DNA from: Priestia abyssalis
GTDB lineage: Bacteria > Bacillota > Bacilli > Bacillales > Bacillaceae_H
Assembly (NCBI RefSeq): GCF_002019595.1
Contig: NZ_KV917369.1
Span: forward strand, 1-35,289
Length of the DNA stretch: 35,289 nt
Direction: 5' to 3'
The notes under the pieces are model-generated. The model was not told where the DNA came from, searched no databases, and saw only the letters and a list, made by a program, of their open reading frames with translations. Both the position numbers and the translations under genes were made by a program. Shown here in pieces: positions 10,739 through 19,925 of this stretch; the first letter of the stretch is position 1; each line of letters starts with the position of its first letter.

Positions 10739-12277
10739 ATGACAACTAAGCGTGCTCTTATTAGTGTATCTGATAAAAACGGTATTCTTGAGTTTGCTCA
10801 AGATTTAGTCAAACTAGGATTTGAAATCATTTCTACTGGGGGAACGAAAAAAGTACTGAAGGAAAACAATGTACCAGTCATCGGTATTTCTGAAGTAACG
10901 GGATTCCCGGAAATTCTAGATGGAAGAGTCAAAACATTACATCCTAAAATCCACGGCGGCTTATTGGCACTGCGTGCAAACGAAGATCATCAACAACAGA
11001 TTGCAGAGCATGATATCACACCAATTGACTTGGTTGTTGTCAATCTATATCCATTCCAACAAACGATCGAAAAGCCCGATGTGACACTTGCAGATGCTAT
11101 TGAAAACATTGATATCGGCGGTCCGTCTATGTTGCGTTCAGCAGCTAAAAATTATCAATCTGTTACAGTAGCTGTTGACCCGGCTGATTATAGCGTGATT
11201 GTTCAAGAACTAAATGAGAACGGAACCGTTTCATTTGAAACGAATCAACGCCTGGCGGCAAAAGTGTTCCGTCATACAGCAGCTTATGATGCTTTAATTG
11301 CTGAATACTTAACGAATATTACAGGAGAGACAAGCCCTGAAAAATTAACGGTTACATTTGATAAGTTACAAGGTCTTCGTTACGGCGAAAACCCTCATCA
11401 ACAGGCAGCATTTTATAAAAAACCGTTAACACAAAAAGGTTCTATCGCAACTACTGTACAATTGCATGGTAAGGAGCTTTCATATAACAACATTAATGAT
11501 GCGAATGCGGCATTACAAATTGTAAAAGAATTCGAAGGCCCTGCGGCTGTGGCTGTTAAACATATGAATCCTTGCGGCGTCGGAGTTGGCACAACGATTG
11601 AAGAAGCATATCAAAAAGCGTATGAAGCAGATCCAACATCCATCTTTGGCGGCATTATCGCAGCTAACCGTGAGATTGATGGCGCAACAGCTGCTAAGAT
11701 GCATGAAATCTTCTTGGAAATCATCATTGCTCCTTCATTCACTCAAGAAGCACTGGATATTCTTACAGCTAAAAAGAATCTGCGTCTATTGACAATTGAT
11801 TTTGATCAAAATGAAAAGAGAGAATTGCAATTAACATCTATTAAAGGCGGTTTGCTTGTTCAAGAAGAAGACACACTAGGATTTGAAGATGCAGAAGTTA
11901 CTGTTCCGACAAAACGCCAGCCGACGGAACAAGAATGGGCAGACTTAAAGCTTGCTTGGAAAGTGGTTAAGCATGTTAAATCAAATGCGATTGTACTGGC
12001 AAAAGATGATATGACCATCGGTGTCGGTGCCGGCCAGATGAACCGTGTCGGTGCAGCGCAAATTGCTATCAACCAAGCAGGAGAAAAAGCACAAGGAGCA
12101 GCGCTTGGTTCAGATGCATTCTTCCCGATGAGTGATACGGTTGAAGCTGCGGCAAAAGCCGGTATTACTGCAATCATTCAGCCTGGCGGTTCTATTCGTG
12201 ATGAAGATTCCATCCAAAAAGCAGATGAGTACGGCATCGCAATGGTCTTCACAGGAATGAGACACTTCAAGCATTAA
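10739..12277 (+). CDS. purH: Bifunctional AICAR formyltransferase / IMP cyclohydrolase PurH
   Basis: PurH does the last two steps to IMP. The 512-residue protein has an N-terminal MGS-like cyclohydrolase domain ([11 protein letters not shown] near 32-42, [14 protein letters not shown] near 62-75) and a C-terminal formyltransferase domain with the catalytic Lys 274-His 275 in [15 protein letters not shown] at about 10724-10730 precedes the ATG. It lies 61 bases after purN. A structured repeat begins one base behind its stop codon, followed by a strong terminator, so purH may be the last gene of the main transcript. Confidence 0.97.
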   Translation: MTTKRALISVSDKNGILEFAQDLVKLGFEIISTGGTKKVLKENNVPVIGISEVTGFPEILDGRVKTLHPKIHGGLLALRANEDHQQQIAEHDITPIDLVVVNLYPFQQTIEKPDVTLADAIENIDIGGPSMLRSAAKNYQSVTVAVDPADYSVIVQELNENGTVSFETNQRLAAKVFRHTAAYDALIAEYLTNITGETSPEKLTVTFDKLQGLRYGENPHQQAAFYKKPLTQKGSIATTVQLHGKELSYNNINDANAALQIVKEFEGPAAVAVKHMNPCGVGVGTTIEEAYQKAYEADPTSIFGGIIAANREIDGATAAKMHEIFLEIIIAPSFTQEALDILTAKKNLRLLTIDFDQNEKRELQLTSIKGGLLVQEEDTLGFEDAEVTVPTKRQPTEQEWADLKLAWKVVKHVKSNAIVLAKDDMTIGVGAGQMNRVGAAQIAINQAGEKAQGAALGSDAFFPMSDTVEAAAKAGITAIIQPGGSIRDEDSIQKADEYGIAMVFTGMRHFKH

Positions 12278-12278
12278 G

Positions 12279-12414
12279 AGACGAAAAGCGGAGGCGACTG
12301 TTCAACCTTGAGAGGCGTTGGAACTTCTGACAAGGAAACCGCTTTTTGGTTTCCATGGCAGAAGTGAAACGACCGAAAGGTTAGGAGCCGCAGCTGGATA
12401 AGACGAAAAGCGGA
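12279..12414 (+). repeat. Structured intergenic repeat bounded by 14-base direct repeats
   Basis: AGACGAAAAGCGGA occurs at 12279-12292 and again at 12401-12414. Between them lie nested inverted repeats: AACCTT/AAGGTT (12304-12309/12377-12382), CTTCTG/CAGAAG (12324-12329/12359-12364) and GGAAACC/GGTTTCC (12334-12340/12348-12354). No reading frame crosses it convincingly. The layout resembles, from memory, the dispersed 120-150-base imperfect palindromes found between genes in many Bacillus and Geobacillus genomes. That identity needs a genome-wide search. Its insertion separates purH from purD. Confidence 0.6.
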
Positions 12415-12434
12415 ACGAGCCCGCTTTAGGAAAA

Positions 12435-12486
12435 CATTCTTCCATTAAAAAGTCATTTTACTTTTAAAGTGGAAGAATGATTTTTC

Positions 12487-12488
<2 letters not shown>
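12435..12488 (+). terminator. Strong intrinsic terminator between purH and purD
   Basis: CATTCTTCCA at 12435-12444 pairs with TGGAAGAATG at 12470-12479, with a further AT-rich inner stem (TTAAAAAGT with ACTTTTAAA). ATTTTTCTT follows at 12480-12488. It has all parts of an intrinsic terminator and would stop the pur transcript before purD. Confidence 0.85.
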
Positions 12489-13824
<1,336 letters not shown>

Positions 13825-13831
13825 GAAGTTA

Positions 13832-13879
13832 AAAAGATAAAGGTAACTTCCATTAACAGGGAATTACTTTTATCTTTTG
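13832..13879 (+). terminator. Terminator-like hairpin after purD
   Basis: AAAAGATAAAGGTAACTTCC (13832-13851) pairs with GGAATTACTTTTATCTTTT (13859-13877), about 18 pairs with one bulge. The 3' arm itself is T-rich; there is no separate T run after it. It starts seven bases after the purD stop and probably ends the purD transcript. Confidence 0.75.
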
Positions 13880-13895
13880 CCTTGAACAACCCATA

Positions 13896-13953
13896 AAAAT
13901 GGACCGTCATGTAAACCCCCAACATATTAAGGGTTTGATTGACGGTCCATTTT
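13896..13953. terminator. Bidirectional terminator between convergent purD and the DUF2892 gene
   Basis: AAAATGGACCGTCA (13896-13909) pairs perfectly with TGACGGTCCATTTT (13940-13953), with an inner AAACCC/GGGTTT stem. Read on the minus strand the 3' arm ends in five T, so it probably serves mainly the minus-strand gene and also stops leftover plus-strand transcription. Confidence 0.85.
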
Positions 13954-14037
13954 GCATAAAGTCTAAATTAATTATTCTTTGAACTGATGGGCAACTTTTT
14001 CGCATGTGTCATGTTTCAAGAACAATCCATTCTTCCC

Positions 14038-14286
14038 TCAAGAAGGATTGAAGGTCGTTTGTTCCTGCTGCTCATGATGTTGATTGTATTGATAATTTTC
14101 ATATAAAAAGGTTAATGGGCAAAAGCGTGTAATCCCTTCAGCGACTTTCATAGCCCCGACTATAGCAGCTAACAAGTATGATTCCCGATAAGGCCTTTTA
14201 GTAAACCGGGCGGTCGCCCATGTCAAGATGGTCAATCCAAAGGTAATGCGAACGAGTGCATTGATAATGCTGATATTTGGCTTCAT
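14038..14286 (-). CDS. Small DUF2892 (YgaP-like transmembrane domain) membrane protein
   Basis: An 82-residue protein with two hydrophobic stretches: about residues 8-25 (NALVRITFGLTILTWATA) and about 38-50 (LLAAIVGAMKVAEG). The RITFGL start and the GITRFCPLTFLY end are the hallmarks of DUF2892, the two-helix membrane domain also found at the C terminus of the rhodanese YgaP. A polar, Gln/His-rich tail follows. AGGTGAT precedes the ATG on the minus strand. The gene is divergent from yerA and convergent with purD. No biochemical role is known for stand-alone members. Confidence in the family is good; function is unknown. Confidence 0.82.
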   Translation of the reverse strand: MKPNISIINALVRITFGLTILTWATARFTKRPYRESYLLAAIVGAMKVAEGITRFCPLTFLYENYQYNQHHEQQEQTTFNPS

Positions 14287-14399
14287 GTTATCACCTATAT
14301 TTATATAATTTTTTGTAAAAATTTCACATATTCTTTAGTGCTTTAAAATATAGAATGTGATACGATTAACATAACTATTACAACTAAGGAGGAATGTAC

Positions 14400-16142
14400 A
14401 TGCTCGATCAACGCTATCGCTGGAAAAATAAAAAACTCCGTGAGCACGTAGCGGTTTTGAATGGGCATAAGTCACCCACACTGGTGTTGAAAAATGCTGT
14501 TTACTTAAATCAAGCTATAAGAAGTTGGCTGACAGCAAACATCTGGATTTATGATGACCGGATTGTATATGTGGGAAATGAAATGCCCAAGAGGCTGACA
14601 GGCGCTGAAATAATCGACTGCCAAGGTTCATTCCTTGTGCCCGGCTACATCGAGCCTCACGTTCATCCTTTTCAGTTATATAATCCCCATTCTTTCGCAC
14701 AATATGCATCCCAGCATGGGACCACGACTCTTATAAATGACAATATGGTGCTCGCTTTGCATTTGGAAAAAAAGAAAGCGTTTTCTTTTTTAAGAGAAAT
14801 GCGTACAATTCCTGCCACGATGTATTGGTGGTGCCGCTTTGATCCGCAAACGGAAATTGGTCATGAAGAAAGCATCTTTTCTCATGCGAACGTAAAGTCT
14901 TGGCTCGAGCACGATGCCGTATTGCAAGGAGGGGAACTAACAGGATGGCCTAAGCTTCTATCAGGTGATGACTTAATGCTCCACTGGATTCAAGAAGCGA
15001 AACGAATGAGAAAACAAATTGAGGGGCACTTCCCTGGAGCATCAGAAATGACGCTGGCTAAGCTTATGTTGCTGGGGGCGGACTGTGATCATGAGGCGAT
15101 GACAGGAGACGATGTATTGAAGAGATTGTTACAAGGATACTACGTCTCACTGCGTTATTCATCCATCAGACCTGACTTGCCTCATTTGCTGGAGGAAGTT
15201 CAAGAACTGGGAATTCAGCATTACGATAAATTTATGATGACGACGGACGGTTCACCACCATCCTTTTACGAAGAAGGTGTGTCAGACCGTCTTATCAAAA
15301 TTGCCATTGAGCAGGGTATTCCTATCATTGATGCTTATAATATGGCAACTATCAATATTGCACGCTACTATAATATAGAATATTTGCATGGCAATATCGC
15401 TACAGGACGTGTAGCCAATATCAACTTTTTAGAATCCAAGGAAAATCCGACTCCCGTATCTGTATTAGCAAAAGGAGAGTGGGTGGTCAAAGACAGAGAA
15501 GTCCAAAATGCTTTCAAATCGTTTCCATGGCAGGAGTTTGACTTTTCACCGTTGAATTTAGAATGGAATTTAACGATGGACGACATGCAGTTCTCCATGC
15601 CGTTAGGAATGCTGATGGAAAATGCCGTTATCATTAAGCCATATTCAATTGGAATTGACATCTCTGTTGATGAAATACCTTGTTCTTATGATGAAAGTTT
15701 TATGATGCTGATTGATCGCCATGGAAAATGGCGCATCAATACGATCATTAAGGGCTTTGCTACAGATGTGTCAGGATTTGCAAGTTCATTCTCGAATACA
15801 GGAGATATTGTCTTAATCGGTAAAAACAAAGAAGACATGATAAAAGCTTTTGATAGGATGAAAGAAATAGGCGGTGGCCTTGTATTGGCCGAGCGTGGGA
15901 AAATCGTATATGAAGTGCCGTTAACCCTAAATGGAATCATGTCGGATAAAACTGTAGAACAATTGATGGAAGAAGAAAAGCAGCTTAGCTGCCTATTAAG
16001 AGAAAGAGGATACCGTTATAGTGACCCTATCTATTCGCTCTTATTTTTTTCCTCTACTCATTTGCCTTATATACGTATTACGCCAAATGGAATTTATGAT
16101 GTCATGAATAAAGTAGTACTGTTTCCGTCAATAATGCGTTAA
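14400..16142 (+). CDS. yerA: Adenine deaminase-like amidohydrolase YerA
   Basis: A 580-residue amidohydrolase that, from memory, matches B. subtilis YerA along its whole length. It has the composite amidohydrolase start (VLKNAVYLN, then YDDRIVYVG), the metal-binding PGYIEPHVHPFQLY near residues 79-92, EGHFPGAS near 205, DCDHEAMTGDD near 226, and TTDGSPPSFYEEG near 283 carrying the likely catalytic Asp. A C-terminal adenine-deaminase domain follows (GFATDVSGFASSF, KEIGGGLVLAE). True adenine deaminases usually have HxHxES and TDDxxP in place of HVHPFQ and TDGSPP, so the substrate may differ. The ATG at 14400 fits AAGGAGG at 14386-14392; the ATG at 14394 is too close to it. It starts the yerA-yerB-yerC unit. 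Confidence 0.9.
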   Translation: MLDQRYRWKNKKLREHVAVLNGHKSPTLVLKNAVYLNQAIRSWLTANIWIYDDRIVYVGNEMPKRLTGAEIIDCQGSFLVPGYIEPHVHPFQLYNPHSFAQYASQHGTTTLINDNMVLALHLEKKKAFSFLREMRTIPATMYWWCRFDPQTEIGHEESIFSHANVKSWLEHDAVLQGGELTGWPKLLSGDDLMLHWIQEAKRMRKQIEGHFPGASEMTLAKLMLLGADCDHEAMTGDDVLKRLLQGYYVSLRYSSIRPDLPHLLEEVQELGIQHYDKFMMTTDGSPPSFYEEGVSDRLIKIAIEQGIPIIDAYNMATINIARYYNIEYLHGNIATGRVANINFLESKENPTPVSVLAKGEWVVKDREVQNAFKSFPWQEFDFSPLNLEWNLTMDDMQFSMPLGMLMENAVIIKPYSIGIDISVDEIPCSYDESFMMLIDRHGKWRINTIIKGFATDVSGFASSFSNTGDIVLIGKNKEDMIKAFDRMKEIGGGLVLAERGKIVYEVPLTLNGIMSDKTVEQLMEEEKQLSCLLRERGYRYSDPIYSLLFFSSTHLPYIRITPNGIYDVMNKVVLFPSIMR

Positions 16143-16180
16143 AATATAAAAGTAAAAACGGATAAAAAGGTGTGCCTGCC

Positions 16181-17221
16181 GTGAAAAAATATTTAATTTG
16201 TTTAAGCTTGCTGGGGCTGCTCTCCGGTTGTCAAAACGAGGAAAAGTCCGTTGTAAAAGAAGAGAAAGCGGCACCGGAAGTGCATGAAGCGGAGGAGGCA
16301 ATAGATACGTATCAATTTCCGTTGACAGGAGTACAAACAAATCAAGCCGTAACAGATCGTCCGGTTGCTGTGATGATTAACAATCATCCGAAGGCAAGGC
16401 CGCAAGCTGGATTGCAAGAGGCAGATATTGTTTATGAAGCGTTAGCGGAAGGGGACATTACAAGGTTCCTGGCCATCTTCCATAGCCAAAACCCTTCATT
16501 TATAGGCCCAGTAAGAAGTGCAAGAGACTATTATATTGACTTAAGCAGCGGCTATGATGCAGTGTATATATGTCATGGCTGGAGTCCGGAAGCTAAGGAA
16601 ATGTTGGAATCTGGAACAGTTGATCATTTAAATGGTTTGTTTTATGACGGCATCCTCTTTGAAAGAGTCTCATTTAAAAAGGCGCCTCATAATTCGTATA
16701 TCTCTTATGAAAATATCATAAAGGGCACAGAGCTGAAAGGTTATGAAATGAAGGAGCAGGTAGAACCTCTTCTGTTTTATGAAGATTTTCCTGAAATTGC
16801 AGGGGAAGCGGCTCGAAGCATTAGTATTGCGTATTCAAAAGGGTCTATCTCAAAAGTAGAATACGTGTATAATAATAAAGATGAACGCTATGATCGATTT
16901 ACCAGCAATGAACAGCTTATTGATTATAATACAAAAACACCCGTACAGGTAGATAATCTCTTTATTGTAGAGATGGATCATCAAATTATAGACCAAGTTG
17001 GAAGACGTGACATTGATTTAACTTCAGGAGGAAGAGGATATTTAATTCAAAAAGGAAAAGCTCAGGTCGTCCAATGGGAAAACAAGGACGGTAAAATTCT
17101 CCCTTACAAAGACGGGAATCCAGTCCCTCTTTTAAAAGGAAATACATGGATTAATATTGTTCCATCTTCACCTGGTTTAAATGATATGGTGTCTATTCAA
17201 AGTGATGAAAAAGGAGTTTGA
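16181..17221 (+). CDS. yerB: DUF3048 lipoprotein YerB
   Basis: A 346-residue exported lipoprotein. The start MKKYLICLSLLGLLSGC is a short signal peptide with lipobox LSGC, so the mature protein should be anchored on the outer face of the membrane by its Cys 17. The DUF3048 body begins near VTDRPVAVMINNHPKARPQ (about residue 60) and includes GPVRSARDYYIDL and HNSYISYENI; the C-terminal part ends with TWINIVPS. The GTG at 16181 is favoured: AAAAGG precedes it, and the alternative at 16172 would put MPAV before the signal. The gene lies 38 bases behind yerA and ends four bases before yerC. Its function is unknown; the same trio is found in B. subtilis. Confidence 0.9.
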   Translation: MKKYLICLSLLGLLSGCQNEEKSVVKEEKAAPEVHEAEEAIDTYQFPLTGVQTNQAVTDRPVAVMINNHPKARPQAGLQEADIVYEALAEGDITRFLAIFHSQNPSFIGPVRSARDYYIDLSSGYDAVYICHGWSPEAKEMLESGTVDHLNGLFYDGILFERVSFKKAPHNSYISYENIIKGTELKGYEMKEQVEPLLFYEDFPEIAGEAARSISIAYSKGSISKVEYVYNNKDERYDRFTSNEQLIDYNTKTPVQVDNLFIVEMDHQIIDQVGRRDIDLTSGGRGYLIQKGKAQVVQWENKDGKILPYKDGNPVPLLKGNTWINIVPSSPGLNDMVSIQSDEKGV

Positions 17222-17225
17222 GTTC

Positions 17226-17534
17226 ATGCAGATTGATAAACTTCGCGGAAAAGAGTTAGACCAGTTATGCAAGGCTGTATTATCGTTAAAGGATATTGAA
17301 GAGTGCTATCGCTTTTTTGATGACCTATGTACTGTCAATGAAATTCAATCGCTGGCGCAGCGATTGGAAGTAGCCCGTATGCTTCGAGAGGGGAACACGT
17401 ATCACAAGATCGAAACGGAAACAGGTGCGAGTACGGCAACGATTTCCCGTGTGAAACGCTGTTTAAACTACGGCAGTGATGCCTATGAAATGGTACTTGA
17501 GCGTGTTTCTTCAAATGATAATGAAAAGAAATAA
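17226..17534 (+). CDS. yerC: TrpR-like helix-turn-helix protein YerC
   Basis: A 102-residue protein of the YerC/YecD TrpR-related family. The core FDDLCTVNEIQSLAQRLEVARMLREGNTY is followed by the helix-turn-helix HKIETETGASTATISRVKRCL near residues 60-82, which should contact DNA. The ATG at 17226 is chosen because AAAGGAG at 17210-17216 precedes it; an upstream in-frame ATG lies inside yerB. Its regulatory target is not known to me. It is the last gene of the yerA-yerB-yerC unit and is followed by two hairpins. Confidence 0.92.
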   Translation: MQIDKLRGKELDQLCKAVLSLKDIEECYRFFDDLCTVNEIQSLAQRLEVARMLREGNTYHKIETETGASTATISRVKRCLNYGSDAYEMVLERVSSNDNEKK

Positions 17535-17540
17535 AAAACA

Positions 17541-17633
17541 ATAGAGAAAATGATATTAATAACATCATTTTCCCCTATCATATTCAGTGGAGCGCCGCGG
17601 GAACCTTGTCAAGATAAAGGTTCTTGCGGCGCT
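17541..17633 (+). terminator. Two hairpins after yerC, probable transcript end
   Basis: The first hairpin is GAAAATGAT/ATCATTTTC (17546-17554/17564-17572) with flanking ATAG/CTAT. The second is a 17-pair stem, AGCGCCGC GG GAACCTT (17591-17607) with AAGGTTC TT GCGGCGCT (17617-17633), containing two G-U pairs. Neither has a clean T run (ATTTAATTA follows the second), but the strength of the second and its place suggest it ends yerA-yerB-yerC. It resembles the hairpin after rocA. Confidence 0.6.
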
Positions 17634-17709
17634 ATTTAATTAGGTTATGTTTGTACGTATCGACTTTTTCTGAATATTTAATTATTTTTAGGTTAGACTA
17701 GAAAATAAA

Positions 17710-17739
17710 TTGACGTTTTTAAGTAATCTGTTATATAAT
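17710..17739 (+). promoter_or_regulatory. Strong sigma-A promoter of the 45-residue protein unit
   Basis: TTGACG at 17710-17715 and a perfect TATAAT at 17734-17739 are 18 bases apart, preceded by an A/T-rich stretch that could act as an UP element. A start point near 17746 would leave a leader of about 40 bases containing the small hairpin CTGTT/AACAG (about 17758-17771). Confidence 0.75.
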
Positions 17740-17786
17740 ATGATAAATATTAATAAACTGTTATAAAACAGAGGGGAGCAAATAAA

Positions 17787-17924
17787 ATGGAGATGTATAC
17801 AAAGGCATATAATATGTATATAGAACGGTGTGAAAAGTTCGGCTTAGCGGGAATTGATTTCATTGAGTTTATCCGAAATACGACAACAGAACAAATTCAA
17901 AATATGCTAAGTGATATACATTAG
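17787..17924 (+). CDS. Unrecognised 45-residue small protein
   Basis: An open frame of 45 codons with GAGGGGAG at 17771-17778 well placed before the ATG, its own strong promoter upstream and an intrinsic terminator downstream (17968-18006). The protein begins MEMYTKAYNMYIERCEKFGL, then AGIDFIEFIRN, and ends TTTEQIQNMLSDIH. It has no signal peptide or membrane segment and looks like two helices joined by a GLAGI turn. The size and the DFIEFIRN segment recall the sporulation checkpoint protein Sda (DFIELIEN in B. subtilis, from memory), but the match is short and the rest differs, so this is only a lead. The isolated transcription unit supports a real gene. It is too short for default gene callers and may be unannotated. 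Confidence 0.65.
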   Translation: MEMYTKAYNMYIERCEKFGLAGIDFIEFIRNTTTEQIQNMLSDIH

Positions 17925-17967
17925 GAGTGGAAAATATGAATAGTGATGTCGAGGCCCTGCGATGAAG

Positions 17968-18006
17968 CCGTCTGTTTATCTTACTGATAAAAACAGGCGG
18001 TTTTTT
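17968..18006 (+). terminator. Intrinsic terminator of the 45-residue protein unit
   Basis: CCGTCTGTTT (17968-17977) pairs with AAACAGGCGG (17991-18000) with one G-U pair, and TTTTTT follows at 18001-18006. Confidence 0.9.
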
Positions 18007-18010
18007 ATTT

Positions 18011-18066
18011 ATCAATCAAAATGACCCCAAGGACTGAATTCAGCCCTTGGGGTCATTTTGATTGAT
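18011..18066. terminator. 56-base near-perfect palindrome at the end of glyQS
   Basis: ATCAATCAAAATGACCCC and the bases up to 18038 mirror 18039-18066 almost perfectly, with a single A-C mismatch near the centre. It abuts the stop codon of minus-strand glyQS. The T-rich outer arm could end glyQS transcription, and the same hairpin blocks read-through from the plus strand. It adjoins the plus-strand terminator at 17968-18006, giving two stacked hairpins in a convergent gap. Confidence 0.8.
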
Positions 18067-19448
18067 TAAAACTGTGCTGCTTCCTCAATAAGTGCTTTTA
18101 ATTCACTAATAGGTACACGTTTTTGTTCCATTGTGTCACGGTTACGGATCGTCACTTGCTGGTCTTCTAATGAATCAAAATCAAATGTGATACAGAATGG
18201 CGTACCGATTTCATCATGACGGCGGTAACGTTTCCCGATAGAACCGGCTTCATCAAAGTCTACCATGAAGTGTTTTGCTAAATCTTCAAACACGGCTCTA
18301 GCTTCATCAGAAAGCTTTTTAGAAAGTGGAAGAACAGCCGCTTTGAAAGGAGCTAAAGCAGGATGCAGGTGCATCACTGTACGGGATGTACCATCTTCTA
18401 ATGCCTCTTCTTCATAAGCATCAAGCAAGAAGGCTAATGTAACGCGATCAGCACCCAGGGATGGTTCGATGCAATAAGGGATGTAGCGCTCATTTGTTTC
18501 TTGATCGATGTATTGGAAATCTTCACCGGAGTGCTCCATATGTTGTTTTAAGTCATAGTCAGTACGGGAAGCGACACCCCAAAGTTCTCCCCAGCCGAAT
18601 GGGAATTTATATTCAAAGTCTGTTGTTGCGTTACTATAATGAGATAACTCGTCATCGGAATGGTCGCGAAGGCGGATATTTTCTCCAGTCAAACCAAGAG
18701 ATAACAACCAGTTATGGCAGTACTCTTTCCAGTAGTTGAACCATTCGATTTCTTGGCCCGGTTTACAGAAGAACTCCAGCTCCATCTGTTCAAATTCACG
18801 AGTTCTGAATGTGAAGTTACCCGGTGTAATTTCGTTACGGAAGCTCTTTCCGATTTGGGCAATACCAAATGGAAGCTTTTTACGCATCGAGCGTTGAACA
18901 TTTTTAAAGTTTACGAAAATACCTTGTGCCGTTTCAGGACGCAAATAAATTTCATTCGCTGACGTTTCTGTTACCCCTTGATGTGTTTTAAACATCAAGT
19001 TGAATTGGCGGATTTCGGTAAAGTTATCAGATCCGCACTCTGGACACTTGATGTCATGCTCTTTAATCAAATTCATCATTTGATCGAATGAAAGCCCGTC
19101 TACAATCATTTCGATGTCTTTTTCTTGAAGTTTTTCTTCAATTAATTTATCCGCGCGATGGCGGGCTTTACAGTTTTTGCAGTCAATCATCGGGTCATTG
19201 AAATTTCCTAAGTGACCGGAAGCTTCCCATGCTTTTGGGTTCATTAAAATGGCTGCATCCAATCCTACATTATATGGAGATTCCTGAATGAATTTTTTCC
19301 ACCAAGCTTTTTTGACGTTGTTCTTTAATTCGACGCCAAGCGGACCGTAATCCCATGTATTCGCAAGTCCCCCGTAAATTTCAGAACCTTGAAAAATAAA
19401 GCCGCGATGTTTTGCGTGAGATACAATTTGTTCCATTGAAACTGACAT
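18066..19448 (-). CDS. glyQS: Glycyl-tRNA synthetase, one-chain alpha2 type
   Basis: This class II synthetase charges tRNA-Gly. The 460-residue protein is the homodimeric eukaryote/archaea-like type (as in B. cereus and S. aureus), not the alpha2beta2 GlyQ+GlyS of B. subtilis. It opens with [26 protein letters not shown] (in two runs: [15 protein letters not shown], then [11 protein letters not shown]). Cysteine pairs CKNC and CPEC suggest a zinc site near residues 88-145. Motif 2 is [19 protein letters not shown] in the middle, and motif 3 includes [14 protein letters not shown]. The anticodon-binding domain fills the C-terminal third. The ATG at 19448 is preferred because AAGGAGG lies seven bases upstream; an earlier ATG at 19466 would contain that ribosome binding site. 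A T-box leader precedes it. Confidence 0.96.
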   Translation of the reverse strand: MSVSMEQIVSHAKHRGFIFQGSEIYGGLANTWDYGPLGVELKNNVKKAWWKKFIQESPYNVGLDAAILMNPKAWEASGHLGNFNDPMIDCKNCKARHRADKLIEEKLQEKDIEMIVDGLSFDQMMNLIKEHDIKCPECGSDNFTEIRQFNLMFKTHQGVTETSANEIYLRPETAQGIFVNFKNVQRSMRKKLPFGIAQIGKSFRNEITPGNFTFRTREFEQMELEFFCKPGQEIEWFNYWKEYCHNWLLSLGLTGENIRLRDHSDDELSHYSNATTDFEYKFPFGWGELWGVASRTDYDLKQHMEHSGEDFQYIDQETNERYIPYCIEPSLGADRVTLAFLLDAYEEEALEDGTSRTVMHLHPALAPFKAAVLPLSKKLSDEARAVFEDLAKHFMVDFDEAGSIGKRYRRHDEIGTPFCITFDFDSLEDQQVTIRNRDTMEQKRVPISELKALIEEAAQF

Positions 19449-19497
19449 GTTTTTTTCCTCCTTCAATCAATTAGGGAATAAACAGAATGAAAACAAC

Positions 19498-19724
19498 AAA
19501 AAAATCCCCCATCCCACAGGCATAATGCCCAGGGACGAGAGATTGTTTCCCGCGGTTCCACCCTGTTTGATACATGAATAACATGTATCCTCTTTTCAGA
19601 AGCACACTCCAGACTGCCTTTTCTCTAAATCTTTCTCCGGGCTCTCACCATCCCCAGATCGCTTAACGTTGAAGAGGATTCAGATACTATTGGTCCTTCA
19701 CAGTATGATATGGTATCAATTTTT
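19498..19724 (-). promoter_or_regulatory. T-box leader of glyQS
   Basis: On the minus strand the canonical T-box AGGGTGGAACCGCGGGAA lies at 19564-19547. Before it is stem III (GATACATG/CATGTATC, closed by TTATT). After it is a terminator whose arms are TCTCGTCCC and GGGATGGGGGA, followed by seven T (19504-19498). Upstream sequence contains stem I elements such as GATGGTGAGAGCC. A GGC at 19618-19616 followed by A is a candidate glycine specifier; I could not fold stem I fully. Uncharged tRNA-Gly should stabilise the antiterminator and turn glyQS on. Confidence 0.93.
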
Positions 19725-19730
19725 GTCTTT

Positions 19731-19759
19731 ATATTAGCACATCCATTTTAACTAAACAA
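19731..19759 (-). promoter_or_regulatory. Promoter of the glyQS T-box transcript
   Basis: Read on the minus strand, TTGTTT (19759-19754) and TAATAT (19736-19731) are 17 bases apart, and the T-box leader starts just downstream. It is divergent from pcrB. Confidence 0.6.
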
Positions 19760-19883
19760 GCGCTGTTGTATGAATCCGCATAAATAGTTTGCTGAGCTTT
19801 GAGGCTTGAATGATTGTTTTGATGCATCTCTAATCATTTATGGAGTTTATATAGGATTAGCTTTCGTATATGAAAGGCAGTTT

Positions 19884-19892
19884 TGCTATAAT
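19884..19892 (+). promoter_or_regulatory. Extended -10 promoter of pcrB
   Basis: TGCTATAAT at 19884-19892 is a perfect extended -10 element (TGnTATAAT) 33 bases before the pcrB start. The -35 region (about 19862-19867, TTTCGT) is weak, as is usual with an extended -10. Confidence 0.6.
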
Positions 19893-19925
19893 GTTGTAAT
19901 GGAGCAACGAATGGAGGTTAACTTT

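Noticed and set aside
14323..14356. Promoter-like hexamers upstream of yerA (TTCACA, TAAAAT, TATAGA)
   Set aside because: No pair gives both acceptable boxes and a 16-18 base spacer, so no promoter is called.
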